A stretch of 64,000 bases of DNA from Metopolophium dirhodum (Eukaryota > Arthropoda > Insecta > Hemiptera > Aphididae): positions 4,097,491 to 4,161,490 of the forward strand of contig NC_083564.1 in assembly GCF_019925205.1 (NCBI RefSeq), given 5' to 3'. Below are positions 1-13,462 of this stretch, piece by piece. The translations under genes and the position numbers were made by a program. Under the pieces are notes generated by a model. That model searched no databases. It saw nothing but the letters and a program-made list of their open reading frames with translations, and was not told the origin of the DNA. How positions within the stretch are numbered: position 1 is the stretch's first letter; every line of letters begins with the position of its first letter.

Positions 1-463
1 CCCAAGATGTTGCGAGAAATGCAATAATTATAATTGATATTATAATAAATCGGTTTATTATACGAATTTTGAATGAAGCTAATAATATTATAAACAACCA
101 CTTACAGTAAAATAAACGTAATTAAAAAACAATAAGTCAAAATGTTTACAACGTCTAAATTACGTATCAATAATTATGTATTTTAATATAAATGTATTCT
201 TCGTGACCTTTTGTTTGTTATAAAATATAATTATTCTAATATACACATAAACATAACACATATTTTGTTTACTACAAATATTACGGATGCAAGTGATGCA
301 ACAATCCTTTTGACAGAATGATGCACCCGGGCATCGAGGGCCATCATCTATAGTTAATTGGCTGCATTTGTTTTGTTTTTAGTTTATATTTCCACTTATC
401 TTGATGTTATTTGTTATAAATCGAACTATAGGCGTGTTATTTTTTTATTATTATTTATTATTA

Positions 464-494
<31 letters not shown>

Positions 495-1392
495 TATGTT
501 ATCAATACTTAACCGAGTATTCTGTAATAATAATCGGGCCATTTAGTATGCCTGTCAAATAAATAAACATCAAATATCCAAAAAAATCCATTTCCTCCCG
601 GGGCTTTGCATCCAAATTAACCGAAACCAGAATAATTTTTTATCTTGCAAATTTAATTTCAGATGATGTGTAATTTTATATGATGTATTTTTACGGTAAG
701 TTCGATTTGTTTAGTTAGTCGTTTGTGTTAATAATTATTGACTGGAATTAGTTTACAATCAATTGGTAATTGGATTAAATTATTAAATATTTATCGTTAC
801 CTATCAATACATTTTAACATTTATGCTTCATTACATCCATCCATCAGTAATATTTTGTGATATTATTAAATAATACCTATTCTAAGAAATATAATATATC
901 CTATAATCTAAAAAAACTTGGTACCTACCAACATAGTTTTCAGACAAAAGTTTTCCTGAACTATTTGTTACGCCCACATTAACCCGCATAACAACGATAA
1001 AGAGCACCCCAAATTATGTTTAAACGTTTTATTCCGGAGTTTGAATAATGAACAACCGCGAAACCTGCATACTGCAGCACCAAATGGTCCAAAAGGTCTT
1101 TGTGTATTCGCGGCGGCGCAATGTACCTATTCGAATCTCGCGTGATACAGACCACTGCGTTAGTTAGAAAAATTTTTGTTTAAATAATTAATTGAATACA
1201 ATTTTAGTCGAATGATTTTTTACAATACGAGTGATATTATATACCTACTTACAAATAAAATGATATTTGAATACTTTTCCAACGTAATTGCTCGAATACT
1301 TTTTTTTATCTGAATGAACAATATTAATGTGATTGAAAATAATTCGAATACACTTGCATTTGAATAATAAATGCGCCTTGCTCCGGCTGCAG
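1..1392. other. Upstream intron or flank of the yellow-family gene
   Basis: AT-rich DNA before the first recognisable exon. It ends in a splice acceptor (ctgcag, 1387-1392). An ATT/TTA microsatellite lies at about 450-495. I see no exon, RNA gene or recognisable transposon here. The first exons of the yellow-family gene are presumably further upstream, outside the window. Confidence 0.6.
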
Positions 1393-2603
1393 ATAGTGCG
1401 GGCCATCGACTTGTCGCGCGCGACCACGGCGGCCAGCTTCCTGCAATCGATCGTGGTCGACCACAGCACGACCGCGGGCCAGTTCGTGTACGTGTCGGAC
1501 GCCGGCCTGGGCAACGTGATCGTTTACAACGTGGCCTGCGACAGTTCTTTCAAGGTGCATGTGCCGGTCGGACCGTGCGGCCGGCGGGACGTCATGTACA
1601 TGGCACCAATCCAGGCCGACGTGTTGGACATGGCCGCGGGCCGCGGGACGGCCCGCTACCGACGACTCTACGTCACGTACCTGTCGTCGTGCGACATGAT
1701 ATACATCCCGGTGCACGTCGTTGACGAGACGACGGTCGGTCTGCCGACCGTCAACATAGGTCGGAAGCCGTGCAAGATGATCGTGCTGGGCACCGACCGC
1801 GGGTCCGTCATCTACTTCCGGACCGGCAGCGACACCGGCGAAATTCTCAGCTGGGACGTCAACAAGCAGTTCCGGCACGAAAACTTTAGGTAAATATTTA
1901 GATGAAAAAACAATATAATTGTCACGTTCGCGGCAGGTACGCACACTAGCACCGAGTGACGACCTTTTCATTCGCCTTTCATTTTATATTTTTAATCTAG
2001 TCGTTGGACGAATTTTATTCTGATATTCGGAATTCTCAACTGTTTAATAATAGTTTCAAACAATCAAGTTTTTATGACAAATTCTAAGCTATAGAAAAAC
2101 GTTTTATCTTAATTTGCGACAACCCTTTTTACTGTGAATTTTTACGAGCAAATTATTTTGTTACTCGCGTTATATACTCGGACAACTATTACAAATCGCA
2201 ATCAGAATTTGTATAAACGCATAGGTAAAACCGTAAAGGAATAAGTTATTGGAAATAAGAATGCTATTTAAACTTTCGGGGACTTGTCATCGTGATAAGT
2301 TTGGTGGCGGTGTAATTGAGTATTATAGTATAGAGTCATCATATCACACTGACTCAATCCGATTGTCCAAATTCATCCATCACTATATTGGGGCCAATAC
2401 TCGTGTTATCCGTAGGTATATATAATAATATCATATGTGGTACGTGAATCAAAATATATGGGCCGCGTCGATTTTACGAGAAGCGTTATCGTCTCTTACC
2501 AGCGGCTCCCCCTGCACCCGCACGCACGCGAACCAACGTATTGAGTTTACTTTACTCGGTTCAGTGTTCAAAAAACGCATTATACATCTACGGTTATTTT
2601 TTT

Positions 2604-2643
<40 letters not shown>

Positions 2644-5600
2644 CCCTTTTTTTATTTAGAGGACCCGATATTAAATGAAAGCCGACGGTTGGTATATTGG
2701 ATATCGGATGTATTTTTTTCCCCTTTAAAAACCTATGTCGGACCCAATGTCGTGTAGTTTTTCAGCGTGGAAAAAAAAATACGGACAGGTCATTTAAGCA
2801 CTTCGCTTATATCCCATTCTAACGACGCGTTCTTCTCCGTGAGTTCTATTTTCCCGCCGCCGCCGCCGCCGCTATCTTCAACGCGAGTCATTTTATCCGA
2901 TAATGAGGCGTTGCATATATCTACCACCTACGTGTAATAAATCGTTGATCACCCGCGTCAGTATTAGCTCCGGCCGACGTGTAAACGATACTGACTACAG
3001 AGTAACCCCACCTTCGCTGCACGGACGTAATCTTTGTGTATATACCATAATATCTACGGCTGTATACATTGTATTACAACCGAAGTTTTGTTGCTTGTGG
3101 ATTTTCCAATTAATTATTGTGTTGAATCAAAAATCTCGTCGGTTATATTTATTACATTATAGTAAACCACCGGCCGATTGCGCAAGAAAAAAATCCGTTT
3201 ATCGTCTCGCCGGCCTATTAATAATTAGTATTAAATGATATTGTAAAACAAGTATGATATAATATTATGACGTGTATTATAGTATAATATGTCAACAGTA
3301 AAAATATACTGAAACCCGTTCATATCGAATAACTGCCAATCGTTGGTCATTACGACTCTACATATGGCGGACATCCGACATCGGCTGTAGATTTAGATTA
3401 ATCCTATATAGTGTCACTCATAAAAATACACAAGATTACACCTAACTTTTCGGCAGACAGGAAAAATTACAACCACCGAACAACGGTTGTAATAAAATAC
3501 GTACCTATAATATATTATGTATTATAATATCATTATTATCATAGTTAGGTATATTCTTTACGCGCGTCGACCGGCGCATTGCGAATAAAATATGTATCGT
3601 AATCGTGACGCGGATACGCGGATAGGGGGGGTTCGAAACGACGGGGTTCGTGATTGAAGTATTGAGCTCGTGTGTTATAATATGCGCGTGTTCAGTTTCA
3701 AAAACTTTCCACCGACAATGTATAATGTTTACACTGTAGCATCTCGAAGACGACGTCATGTTGTTCATTCCGTCGTCAGTTTTAAAAATAATAACCCCCC
3801 CGAATAATTTGTTCCAAAAATAATAATATTATTAATAATAATAACAACGACGTCTGCAATAACAATTGTTATTTCAATGTTAATATTTTATTATATTTCA
3901 CCGAGAGTTCGTAAAATACACGTTGTGGGTGAAATATAAAAACTTTTGAACGTCAAATACTCGCGCGTGTAATGTGTGTGTGGGTGGGTGGGTGTGCGCG
4001 AGCATGGATCGTTATCTCGAGATATAATATAATATTATTATACAATATACGTATCGTATACACGTCATAATATAGCTGGTCCATACGACTGTTTCACGAC
4101 TGAAATATCAAACACCGTTTGATAATAATACAACAACGACGACGACGACGACTAATTCATGAACCGCCGCCTCGTTTGTATATAATATAACAATATAAGC
4201 CCGACATGTGGCTCACATCCCGTGTAAACCCAGCTTTATATCCACTGCAGTGCACGGCTGTAATATAATGTGCTGTTTTATAGTTAGTAGGTACGTATAT
4301 GGTGTATACTGTATAGTATAATATGGTGTGTCGTGTGTACAGACGTGTTTTTACAGTGTACAATAATTGCGCTCAAAGGCTTAACATTTTACCGTTTTAG
4401 CCCTACGCGATGCCGTCGATGATACCGCTACAGCAGCTATTTCATCATAATCATTATGATATTTTTAATCGCGTGTAAAAGCGTAAATAGGATGGTTTTT
4501 GTTCCTTCCGCAATATATAGACACAGTGACTGATGACCAGTAATATAATTTTCGGTTAATATAATACGAACACAACAAATAATCTGATGATATTAGGTAC
4601 CTATGGTTTTAACAATCTAGGGACCTATTATGTATGGCTATACGCTATAATATCACGCTACTATTGCACTATTGTCTATGCAATATGTTTTACTCGACAT
4701 ATAAATAAAACGATGGTTTTATATTATATTATTTTATATACTTAAAAATCTTATATGACCTGTGTACTTATTCTATAAAACGTTTTATATCCCATATACT
4801 ATATGCATAATAGTATCTCTATTCTCTAATATCAAAGATGTTTTTATTGGAGGCTCAAGGGGTCAATTGCTGCGCGTGCCAAATTCTGAGTCCCATAAAG
4901 GGGCGCTTATGTGGTTGACGTTTAAAGGCCTAATGGTTAATACCAATGATACATTTTTATTTTTACTATAATACTACGTTACATCAATAATTTTCCAATT
5001 TTACATATAATATTGATATAGTATAATTTAATTTTGTTTTTTTCTCTCTTTTTGTGTATAATATATAATTTTCAATTAACGAGCCGGTGCGTTTTTTAGT
5101 ACAGAAACATGTATTACAGGAAAATAGTAGCCCCGTAAAATAGTTGGTTCAAATGCATATTTTAGTTTCTATAATTATAATTTTGAAAATCGGGCTTTGA
5201 TCTGACCAGCAAAATGTTCTGTTATTTTAAATAAAAAAATTAACGAAATCCAACTTTAATTTAATTCGTTAATTTTTTTTTATTTAAAATAAGAGAACAT
5301 TTTGCAGGTCAGATTAAAGCCCGATTTTCAAAATTATAATTATGGAAGCTAAAATATGCATTTGAATAATGCACAATATTTGTTGTTTTTCAAACATATT
5401 TTTCCACCACTATTAAAAGTAAAATGAAAATTTGCCCTTTAATCCAACCTGAAAAAAATATCTCTTCTTTTAAATTAAAAAAATATAACGAACTTCGACT
5501 ATTCTACGCGCCCTGCGAGAGTATTTCCTGTGATGTCATTTTCGTTGATATAATACACCGTTTTCAACCCCCCATAAGTTATAGTACTTAGATTTTTAAA

Positions 5601-8600
5601 AGGAAGGAGTTTATTTTGAAGCCTCAAACTGCGCTATACTATTTATTTAAATGGTGATCTATACGTAAATAGAAAAAAAATTGGAAAATGTTACTTTTTT
5701 TCTAACTTAGGTGCTGGTGACATACCTGTTGATGGCTATTTTAATACAAATTGTACGTTTCTTGAATTTAGGGGTGGAAGGATTTCCAAGCGAACTTCAA
5801 AACTAAGCTAGATAGTTTATGGCACCGTCAAGTAACAATTTCGCCAAAAAATATTTTCAAAAATGTTTTTTTTAAAATAGAAAAGGCGGATTAAAAACCG
5901 TTTCTAAAACGACGTTTATGTTAATTCAATTTTTAAAATGAAGGAGCTTATTTTGATACCTCAAACTGCCCTATACTATTTATTTAAATGGCGATATTAT
6001 ATACGTTGATAGAAAAAACAATTTTGCCAAAAAAAATTTAAAGGATCGACGGTCAATCGTTTTTGTGAAAAATAAAATAGAACTTATATCACTGTAAATA
6101 TTTGTTATCTAGTTATTTTTATCAATCATTTTAAACGATTTGAGAAACATAGCCACTATTGGAGAAATATCGTACCTAATAAATGTTTACTATTTATATT
6201 TTTATTTAACTCTGTAGTATCTAGAATCGAAATCGTAAAAAAATCAATAAATAAATATAAATATATAATACTTTAAATAAGACGCTACGTCGCTACTAAA
6301 GGAATTTGTATTTTGTGCACAGAATATATTTTCAAAATAATTGTAATAAATTTAAGCTTTAAATTATGTTTTCTACAAACTGTTGAAGTAGACGGCTGTC
6401 AGATACAGTCAAAACTCGCAACAAAACGTAAGAATATTAATTTACTATGGAAGATAAAAATCCAAATCTAATATCTAAATTATACAATGAAAAATAATGT
6501 ATAAAAAAAGGTATATAATTATCTATTCGTTTTGAACACATACGACATACCTAACATAATTATTATTAGCCACTAAAGGTTAGGTCTATATCTATAAGTT
6601 ATTACGTATTGCATTTTATTACTTACATGATTTCGTTAAATTATACATCGTGTAATCATATATATATATATATACATATATATAATATATAATATTTACA
6701 TTTTAAAATAATACAAAAAAGGCACTTACTAGGGTAAATTGTAAACAAATTCTCATCAATATATAATTACTATAAGTTATAATTAATTAAATGATGATAA
6801 TTTAATTATTAGAAACGATAACACCTTAAACCTTGTTAATGTTAATATTTAATGTACATTTTATTTGAAAATATCAACTCAAATTAAATGTAATGATATT
6901 GTATTAAATTTTAAAATAGCGTTGAAAAATGTACAAGTAGGTAATAAAAAAGCAAGAAAAATATAATTTTAACATCAACATAATATTGGCGCATTATTAC
7001 CTATAGGGGTACCTCTAGTGTGATAAGGTAGAACAAATCATAAAACTCATAAATTGTATGTTGTCTAGGTGATTTGGCGATTGGGTACATAAGTCCATTG
7101 CCCTGTATGGCTGTATATAGTATAGGGATCCGTATTAGTTTTAAACTTGACCACGTCATTTTGTATCTACATAATTAATCATAAATAATAATAATCTCAA
7201 TAATATCTATGGTCCATTTTCAAACTTTCATAACATAATTTTATACTTAAAAAAAATTGAATTGTACAATAACATATAATTATTTAATGTAGAAATTAAC
7301 ACCTGTAAGCTAATAACCTATGTAGTTGATGCTTAACCAATAAAAAAAAAAAAAATAATATCTAGTTATCTATTTGCAATAATTGTTAATATTATATTAT
7401 AGCAGATTTTTTTTTAAATATGTGTATGTGTTTTTTTAAATGTATTTAAGTAGGTAGGTGGTTTCTATCAATACAATTTATTAGGCAGGCTGTCGTTCTA
7501 GTTTAACATTAATTTTCATAGGACGATATCGAATATAGAGTCCCAGTGTGCTATAATAAGTAGTATAATATAAGTAGTTAAATAATAATTCTGTAACGAC
7601 AAATGTTGAGTACCTAGTTAATAAGTGTCAAATACTCCGACATTAATTTGTCTCCATTGTTCTTTATAGGACATAAAATGCAAATTAATTAGGTTTAAAT
7701 ATACGATTGAAATAATGGAAATATCAACCTACAAATTACTATTAATAACCTATTTTTTCGATTTATACAATTATTATTAGTTAATATAAAATAATGCGAA
7801 TACGCTTAAATATATCATTACAAAAATTATACATACCTAAGTACTTATATTTTATACTTAGGTGTTTGTATTTTACCTGTGATACTTTTTTTTTGATTAT
7901 TTAGAATTTTAAATTAAAAATGAGTATTACCTGTATAATAATGTTATAATATCTTAATAATTTATGTATACGATCAATATTTATATATTTGAATATTTGA
8001 TGTATATAAATATTTATTCCGATTTAGTCTCATCAAGACTGCAAGTGTATAATATTATTATGTACGATTTACTTTAATTATAGCATAGCATAGCAAATTG
8101 TACGTTCTAAATAATTAATTTACTTTGTTATGTTTAATTTTAAAGCTATTACAATTTAGTATTTACAGTTTTAAAATGCTCATAATTTGCTTCAAGATTA
8201 ACATATAAAAAAAACCTACATGGCTACGTCGTCGACTAGATAATATTCTTTCTTCTAAATTTGATAACAGTCAACAGATGAATTCACTCTAAAATTACTC
8301 TAACAGAGTAAAATGAATTATTCAGGTTTCAGGACGTACAATTTGCTATGTTATACGTTAAAAAGACGGAGACAAGACAATGCATGCAGGTATGGCGTCC
8401 TCTTAAATGGCATTAAGTAGGTACCATTTCTAAGAAAAAAAATCGATGAAACGGTTTCCTCGCAATCAGACCGAAGCTTCGTAGAGAACTTTTTGATTAT
8501 AAGCCACATACTAAAAATGTGAACATCGCTCTTTCGTTGTTCTAACGTTTACCGTGGTTATCCGTGAAGTTACTCCGCTTCTGTGTATCCATCAACACAC

Positions 8601-8686
8601 GCGTTGCGCATTAATAATGAATAAAGTTGTTGACGTTTGATTTGTCCTTTACGCTTAAAATGTCCTCCATATATTTTTATATTTTA

Positions 8687-8719
<33 letters not shown>

Positions 8720-9667
8720 ATATATCAACGCAAAGCTATTTATATTTACTTATTTATTTATTCAGTGACCGTATGGGATGTAGGTGGTCGAATCTCTGCG
8801 GTCTATCGAATTCGATTGATGTGGGAATCATTTACGCGCGTATGCCGTATACTACAATTAGTATAATATTATTGATGTCTCCAAGTTGCTCGATTCCGAC
8901 AAAAAGTATATATAGGTATTCCTACCTTTCCCTTTTCCGCCAAATCATAAATTAGCGGATTCCGCCCGTGTAAATGTTAGTATTTATAATCAATGGTATC
9001 AACTATTTAGTATTTACCAAACAAAGTGCAGGTGGCTGCTGCACAACGATCAGCAGACAAACGAAATATTGTCGTCGCGCGCTGGAAAATATTTAAACAT
9101 GTATACCTACAGGTTGACTCAACATGCACGCTCAACCCCCATTTTTTTTTTAAATAATGAATTCTGATTATTCCATTTTAAGTAGTCAGTTGGGAGAACT
9201 GAATACTTTGGCCCCCTTTGGCCCTAGCAGTAGTACCCGATTTCCGTCAATATGTTTAATATAATATGTATAATGTATGTATTGTATAATGTTACTGCTA
9301 TACATATACAGCTCGTGCGCACACTGCCCGCAGGTCCGTGCAGCGCGGTCGAAGGTCCAGGATACCGTTGATGGTGACCGTGGGTTTCCAGGGTTACCAG
9401 TGGTCAATGGAGAGCAATTATGTCGACTTCCTGATCGGCGACATCGGGTGTCTGGGCGTCAGCACAAGAATCGAACCGCTGCAGATCCGCGACGAATACC
9501 CCGACGACCCGTGTTCAAATACAGTACCGATGCGATGCGGCCAGGGCCCTGCGACGGCGGCGGTGGAGAAAATCGGACCGAGCAGGAAAAAATTAAAAGA
9601 AAGGAGTGAGACTATTGGCGTCAACAAGAGACCCACCTCGGCAACAGCTGTCGGGCAGGCACCGTAG
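1393..9667 (+). CDS. Yellow/major royal jelly family protein, 3' part (two exons)
   Basis: Partial gene; its start lies before the window. Exon A (1393-1889, 165 codons plus 2 nt) sits between a ctgcag acceptor and an AG|GTAAAT donor. Its translation follows the yellow/MRJP pattern in order: ASFLQSIVVD, FVYVSDAGLGNVIVYN, RRLYVTYLSS, and a GEILSWDVNKQFRHENF block like the conserved W-(D/N)-x5-F-x2-(E/D)NF segment. Exon B (9334-9667) follows a cccgcag acceptor, starts in exactly the phase exon A leaves, reads WSMESNYVDFLIGD and GCLGVSTRIEPL, and ends at TAG 9665-9667 after a poorly conserved tail of about 60 residues. The family comprises secreted beta-propeller proteins linked to cuticle pigmentation and other roles; the paralogue cannot be named. 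Both exons are GC- and CpG-rich, unlike the other genes here. Exon A is secure. Exon B, and the 7.4 kb intron it implies, is less sure. Confidence 0.7.
2604..2634. repeat. GA dinucleotide microsatellite
   Basis: A nearly pure GA run inside the yellow-family intron. A CCG trinucleotide run follows at 2853-2872. Confidence 0.9.
5148..5366. repeat. Near-perfect hairpin (fold-back) repeat
   Basis: Two arms of about 100 bp face each other around a loop of roughly 15 bp. The left arm starts ttcaaatgcatattttag, and the right arm ends with its complement gctaaaatatgcatttgaa. Only a few mismatches separate the arms, for example tctgaccagc against its partner gcaggtcaga. No coding content. It is probably a fold-back or MITE-type element; no clear target duplication was found. 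Confidence 0.8.
5593..6022. repeat. Pair of direct repeats of about 85 bp
   Basis: The segment at about 5593-5680 (key words tcaaactgcgctatactatt and tttaaatggtgat) recurs in the same orientation at about 5930-6022 (tcaaactgccctatactatt and tttaaatggcgat). About 250 bp of AT-rich sequence lies between them. Probably an internally repeated or tandemly duplicated mobile element fragment. Confidence 0.7.
8695..8718. repeat. CA dinucleotide microsatellite
   Basis: Twelve CA units in the yellow-family intron. A shorter CA run occurs at about 44699-44712. Confidence 0.9.
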
Positions 9668-10062
9668 ACACTTGGATGCAGACGTCGCCGCCTGGGTCGC
9701 CGATCATGGCGTTGGAGGCGATATGATATTTCACCGGAAAACATTTTTTTTGACCGGAAAGGCACATAATAATACTATCATTTTGTAGAGTGCATTATGG
9801 TATCCAAGTACTATGGTTCTTCGTATTCCGAGAATTTTTTCGCGTACTCAATTTCATCGTATATAAATATTATAACGATGTCGTGATTCGTTGATTGTTA
9901 CGCACTACGCATCAATTATTGTTTGTTTTTTTGTGTTTTTTTGTGTTTCATTATTATTATTATTATTATCGTCTTTTAAAGTATATTATTTATATACCTA
10001 ATAATAGTATAGATAATAATTAGTTGAGATATGTTTATATACTTATTATTATTAATATTTTA

Positions 10063-10285
10063 TTTTTTTATCGGCTTCGACGACTGATGTCATTAGCATG
10101 TAAGGTTAGTAGGGTTAGTACGGTAAGTTCGGAACGGTTGGTACGTTTTGAAACACGTGTATGTGTATGACAAGGTTTTTGCGCACTACTAACCTAGGTG
10201 GTCACCCATCCGGGAACTAGTTGCAGCGGCCGTTACTTACTCTCAGTCACGTGACGAGACTGATTGCAGCCGCCGAGCCAAGCCA
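10063..10285 (-). mobile_element. 5S-rRNA-like SINE, copy A
   Basis: On the minus strand the head reads like an old 5S rRNA gene: an internal AGTAAGTAA segment, then CTAGTTCCCGGATGGGTGACC-type sequence matching the 5S box C region (key core GGATGGGTGACC). The tail ends GCTAATGACATCAG and GTCGAAGCC, then an A-rich end. The same tail occurs in copies B (30882-31086) and C (25927-26210). A decayed 5S pseudogene is the alternative, but the shared tail favours a SINE. Confidence 0.6.
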
Positions 10286-10449
10286 TATTATTAATATTAT
10301 TCAGATAGTTTATGCACCAGGCACCTATACATAATTTTAAGCATACTCCCATTTTTCGTGTATACTTAGTCTATCCATGTGGGCAGCTAAACATGACATG
10401 GTAGCATAATATAAAAAATAGATTACCTACATATATAGGTACTTATTAA

Positions 10450-11021
10450 TTCAAGGCTGGGCAAGTTAATAATTTTTTTAACTCAGTTAAGTTAAGTTAA
10501 TATGCACCAATAACAAAAAGTTAAAAGTTAAAAGTTAATTTAACTTTAGGTTAACTCAGTTAAGTTAAAAGTTAATACACACTTTTTGTTAACATTTTGT
10601 TAAGTTAAAAAAAAGTTAATTTGTTTATACAACGCTTGCGAACTTAATTTTTTTCCAGCCCAAAACTAAACTATAGCATATAGTAGTGTTAATACTTTAT
10701 ACAGTATTTCCATATAAGTTAGAATCAAATGATATACATTTTCAACCTTAAACAATTTACGATACATATTTTTTGACATGAAAACAAAATAGACTGAAAT
10801 AGTGAAATATTATAAAGTTAAAAACAAAATAAATTAACTTAACTTACTTCTAAAAATGAAAAATTAACTCTTTAATTTTACGTTAATTAAGAAAGAAATT
10901 TAGTAAGTTAACAGTTAAGTTAATGAAAAGCCAAAAGTAACTAGTTAAGTTAAAAAGTTAAAACTAAATTAACTTTTTAACTTAACTTTAACTTTTTAAC
11001 TCGTTAATGCCCAGCCTATTG
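10450..11021. mobile_element. GTTAA-rich inverted-repeat element, hAT-like
   Basis: The ends are inverted copies around aggctgggca (left at 10454, right ending at 11017). The interior is dominated by repeated GTTAA and its complement TTAAC. The flanks cttattaa (10442-10449) and cttattat (11022-11029) look like an 8-bp target duplication with one mismatch, typical of hAT-class insertion. No transposase is encoded, so it is non-autonomous. Confidence 0.65.
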
Positions 11022-12670
11022 CTTATTATACTATTATCTATATCTAATCGTTCAACTCAATAGTACAACCTGTATAAGTATAATTTATCTTCAGAAAATA
11101 GTTGTCATAATAAAAACAAACTTTAATAGTTCATAAAATATTAATATAATATTGACTAATCTAGTAATTATTTACCAGCCTCGACATTTTTAATTCTAAA
11201 TAATACTTTTCTTCCTCGTAGACTTTTAATTTTTGTATAGTATCTTTCATTCTAAAATTTCAACAATGGGTTAGTTAACAATAAAATATGTAATAATTTA
11301 AGAAAACTATATAGTTACCTAAATGTTACCAAGTTATAAGTTGTATTTAAATCAACTCTATACTTCAAACGATTTCGACATTATTTGTGAAGATGCATGG
11401 CAGGTAGGTACTGTAATAGTATACTATAAAACCACGACTCATGCGAGTCCAAAACAAAGATGTGTACATTTTTTATTAAATAAACGATGCTGCATGGGAG
11501 TTAAGTAATGTGAAAACAGTTCGGCTCCCATGTAATGATTATATTCGGCAAAAAAAAAAAAAAAGGTACTGTAATAGACTCCGAGCAAAAACCACTTTTG
11601 CCCTATGTCGGTTTAGAAATTTAAAATTACGCGTTGCTTTTCTTCTTTTTGTATGTCATCACTAAATATAGTATAGTATGTGTATATAGTATGTGAATAA
11701 ACTCAATAGTTACCCAGTTAAATATTATACTGATATTCAAAGGTTGAAATAAAATATATACACTTTAATCGTAATCCAAACTTAAAATGTTTTATTATGA
11801 TTTTTGTACAATATAGTTCAGCTTATTTTACTACTATTATAAAAATATATTCTTATCAAAATATGAATTGGCCTTCGACCGAAATTTGACATTTAATATA
11901 ATATAATATATAATAGACATTCCGTCTGTGGTTTAAACTTTAAAGTGTTAAAGCTATAAATTGATATTGACATATAGTTGGTTAAAACTAAGTTTATTGA
12001 CTATACCTATTATAGTTTCAACTTGGCCATTAGACCATTTGTTTTATTTTTGATACCGTCTTGTTAATAATATTATAAGTTTATAAGAACAAAAGTCTCA
12101 TCAAAAATTATTTAACAATAAACAAAAAGTGTTTGAACTTTACGTCACAAATCTTATATTAATAGGTATATAATATTCAGAGTTGTATCACAAAGATTTT
12201 AAATATTTAAACTTAATTAAAATAATGAATGAGACAATCGCCAAATGTTCGTGATACAAGGCTGTACATTAAATGTATATGAATATTATGCATATTAATA
12301 TTATAATTATTACACCATCCCAACCATCGATAATACCTCTATCTCATTTAATATTATCTATAATCTTGACTACGCAACTATTAAGCAAAAAAAAAAGTAC
12401 GTTAAATATTATTGTACATAAATAATTCAAGTGAGATGATTTAAATAAACATTAATTTATCAAAATGTAATTTTTCCAATTCATAAAATATAATTATTAT
12501 TAGGTAGGTACCTATATTTAACAACCGGGAATAAGATCAGCCAGAAGTCAGAAAATAAAAGTGTTTCTAATGTATGCACTTTGCATATTGGTTATACGTA
12601 CAGCACAGCCGAACAAGGCCAGGTAGATAGTCTGCAGATAGGAGCATGTAACATTTCCGCCGGTTAAATT

Positions 12671-13251
12671 TTAGATTCTGAGTGGAACGATGAATGTATT
12701 GATTTTACAATGATGTGTGTTTTTTATTTTTTTATTTTTGTGTCTGTCATCACCTTTTAGGACAGTAAAAATGCTTGGATTTTCTTCAACAGTATCTTTT
12801 CTGATAGGAAAGTGAATCTAGTTGGTATTTTGGGGGGTCAAAAGTAAAAACTTCCCAGTAGTTTTCAAAAGCGCCGTGATAAGCGTAGATAAATCTGACA
12901 TTTGTGGATAACAAATCACCTAAAATAATAATACAGAATAGACTTAGATATAAATAATATTATAAAAATATTGGACTTTTTACTATAAACTCCTCCTCAC
13001 ACAACAGCCATAGGCTTCAGTGGGTAAACCAGTATTGTAATATTAACATTTGTTTAATAATTATTAGTGAAATAGTTATTATTATTAATATTATATTTAC
13101 ATATTAATTAAAAATATGAAAATAAGTTTCTATTTGTGAGAATTGTAGTTAAAATAAAAGCTGAAATTTACAGCATATTGCATTAAACTATAGAATAAGT
13201 TATTTTGGCTAAAAATAACCTACTGTCCAGCAGAGCGACATCCACTTACCT
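12671..13251 (-). mobile_element. Non-autonomous element, family R, copy 1
   Basis: Family R is my label for a repeat seen many times here. One end reads ggtaagtggatgtcgctctg and then ctgtacagtagg; the other reads cgctccgctcagaatcta. This copy is inverted: it starts ttagattctgagtgg and ends gcgacatccacttacc. It encodes no protein. It shares its interior text (around aggacagtaaaaatgcttgg) with the longer copies at 19990 and 35658. Confidence 0.65.
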
Positions 13252-13462
13252 ATCTTTTTTTTTGTTGTTAGGTTGTTATTCCTATTTCCACCAATCTACC
13301 TGCTATGGTAAAATTATTATAAGATATTTCATATTTTTCAGAAAAAATTTGCATTTTCATGTACTATCATAGGTGTGTAATAAATTATTAATATTATAAT
13401 TGATATATTAATATGTTGAATGTTTCTATATAAATAATAATAACAGCTAATTTAAGAAATAA

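Larger units (their letters stand above)
1890..9333 (+). other. Probable 7.4 kb intron of the yellow-family gene
   Basis: AT-rich sequence between the two yellow-family exons. It holds simple repeats (GA at 2604-2634, CCG at 2853-2872, TG-rich at 3970-3998, CGA at 4131-4152, TA at 6659-6690, CA at 8695-8718), a large hairpin repeat at 5148-5366 and a direct repeat near 5.6 and 5.9 kb. A moderately GC-rich patch lies at about 2450-3030. I see no convincing additional exon. Confidence 0.45.

Noticed and set aside
1324..1971. Long minus-strand open frame (215 codons) over the yellow exon
   Set aside because: It is the antisense of the GC-rich exon; the plus-strand reading has the family motifs and splice sites.
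9277..9609. Second plus-strand frame over the last yellow exon with a collagen-like DGDRGFPGLP word
   Set aside because: One short word only; the overlapping frame has the phase match and the MESNYVDFL segment.
10190..10285. Functional 5S rRNA gene
   Set aside because: Only the box C region and parts of the upstream segment match; diverged and with a SINE tail.
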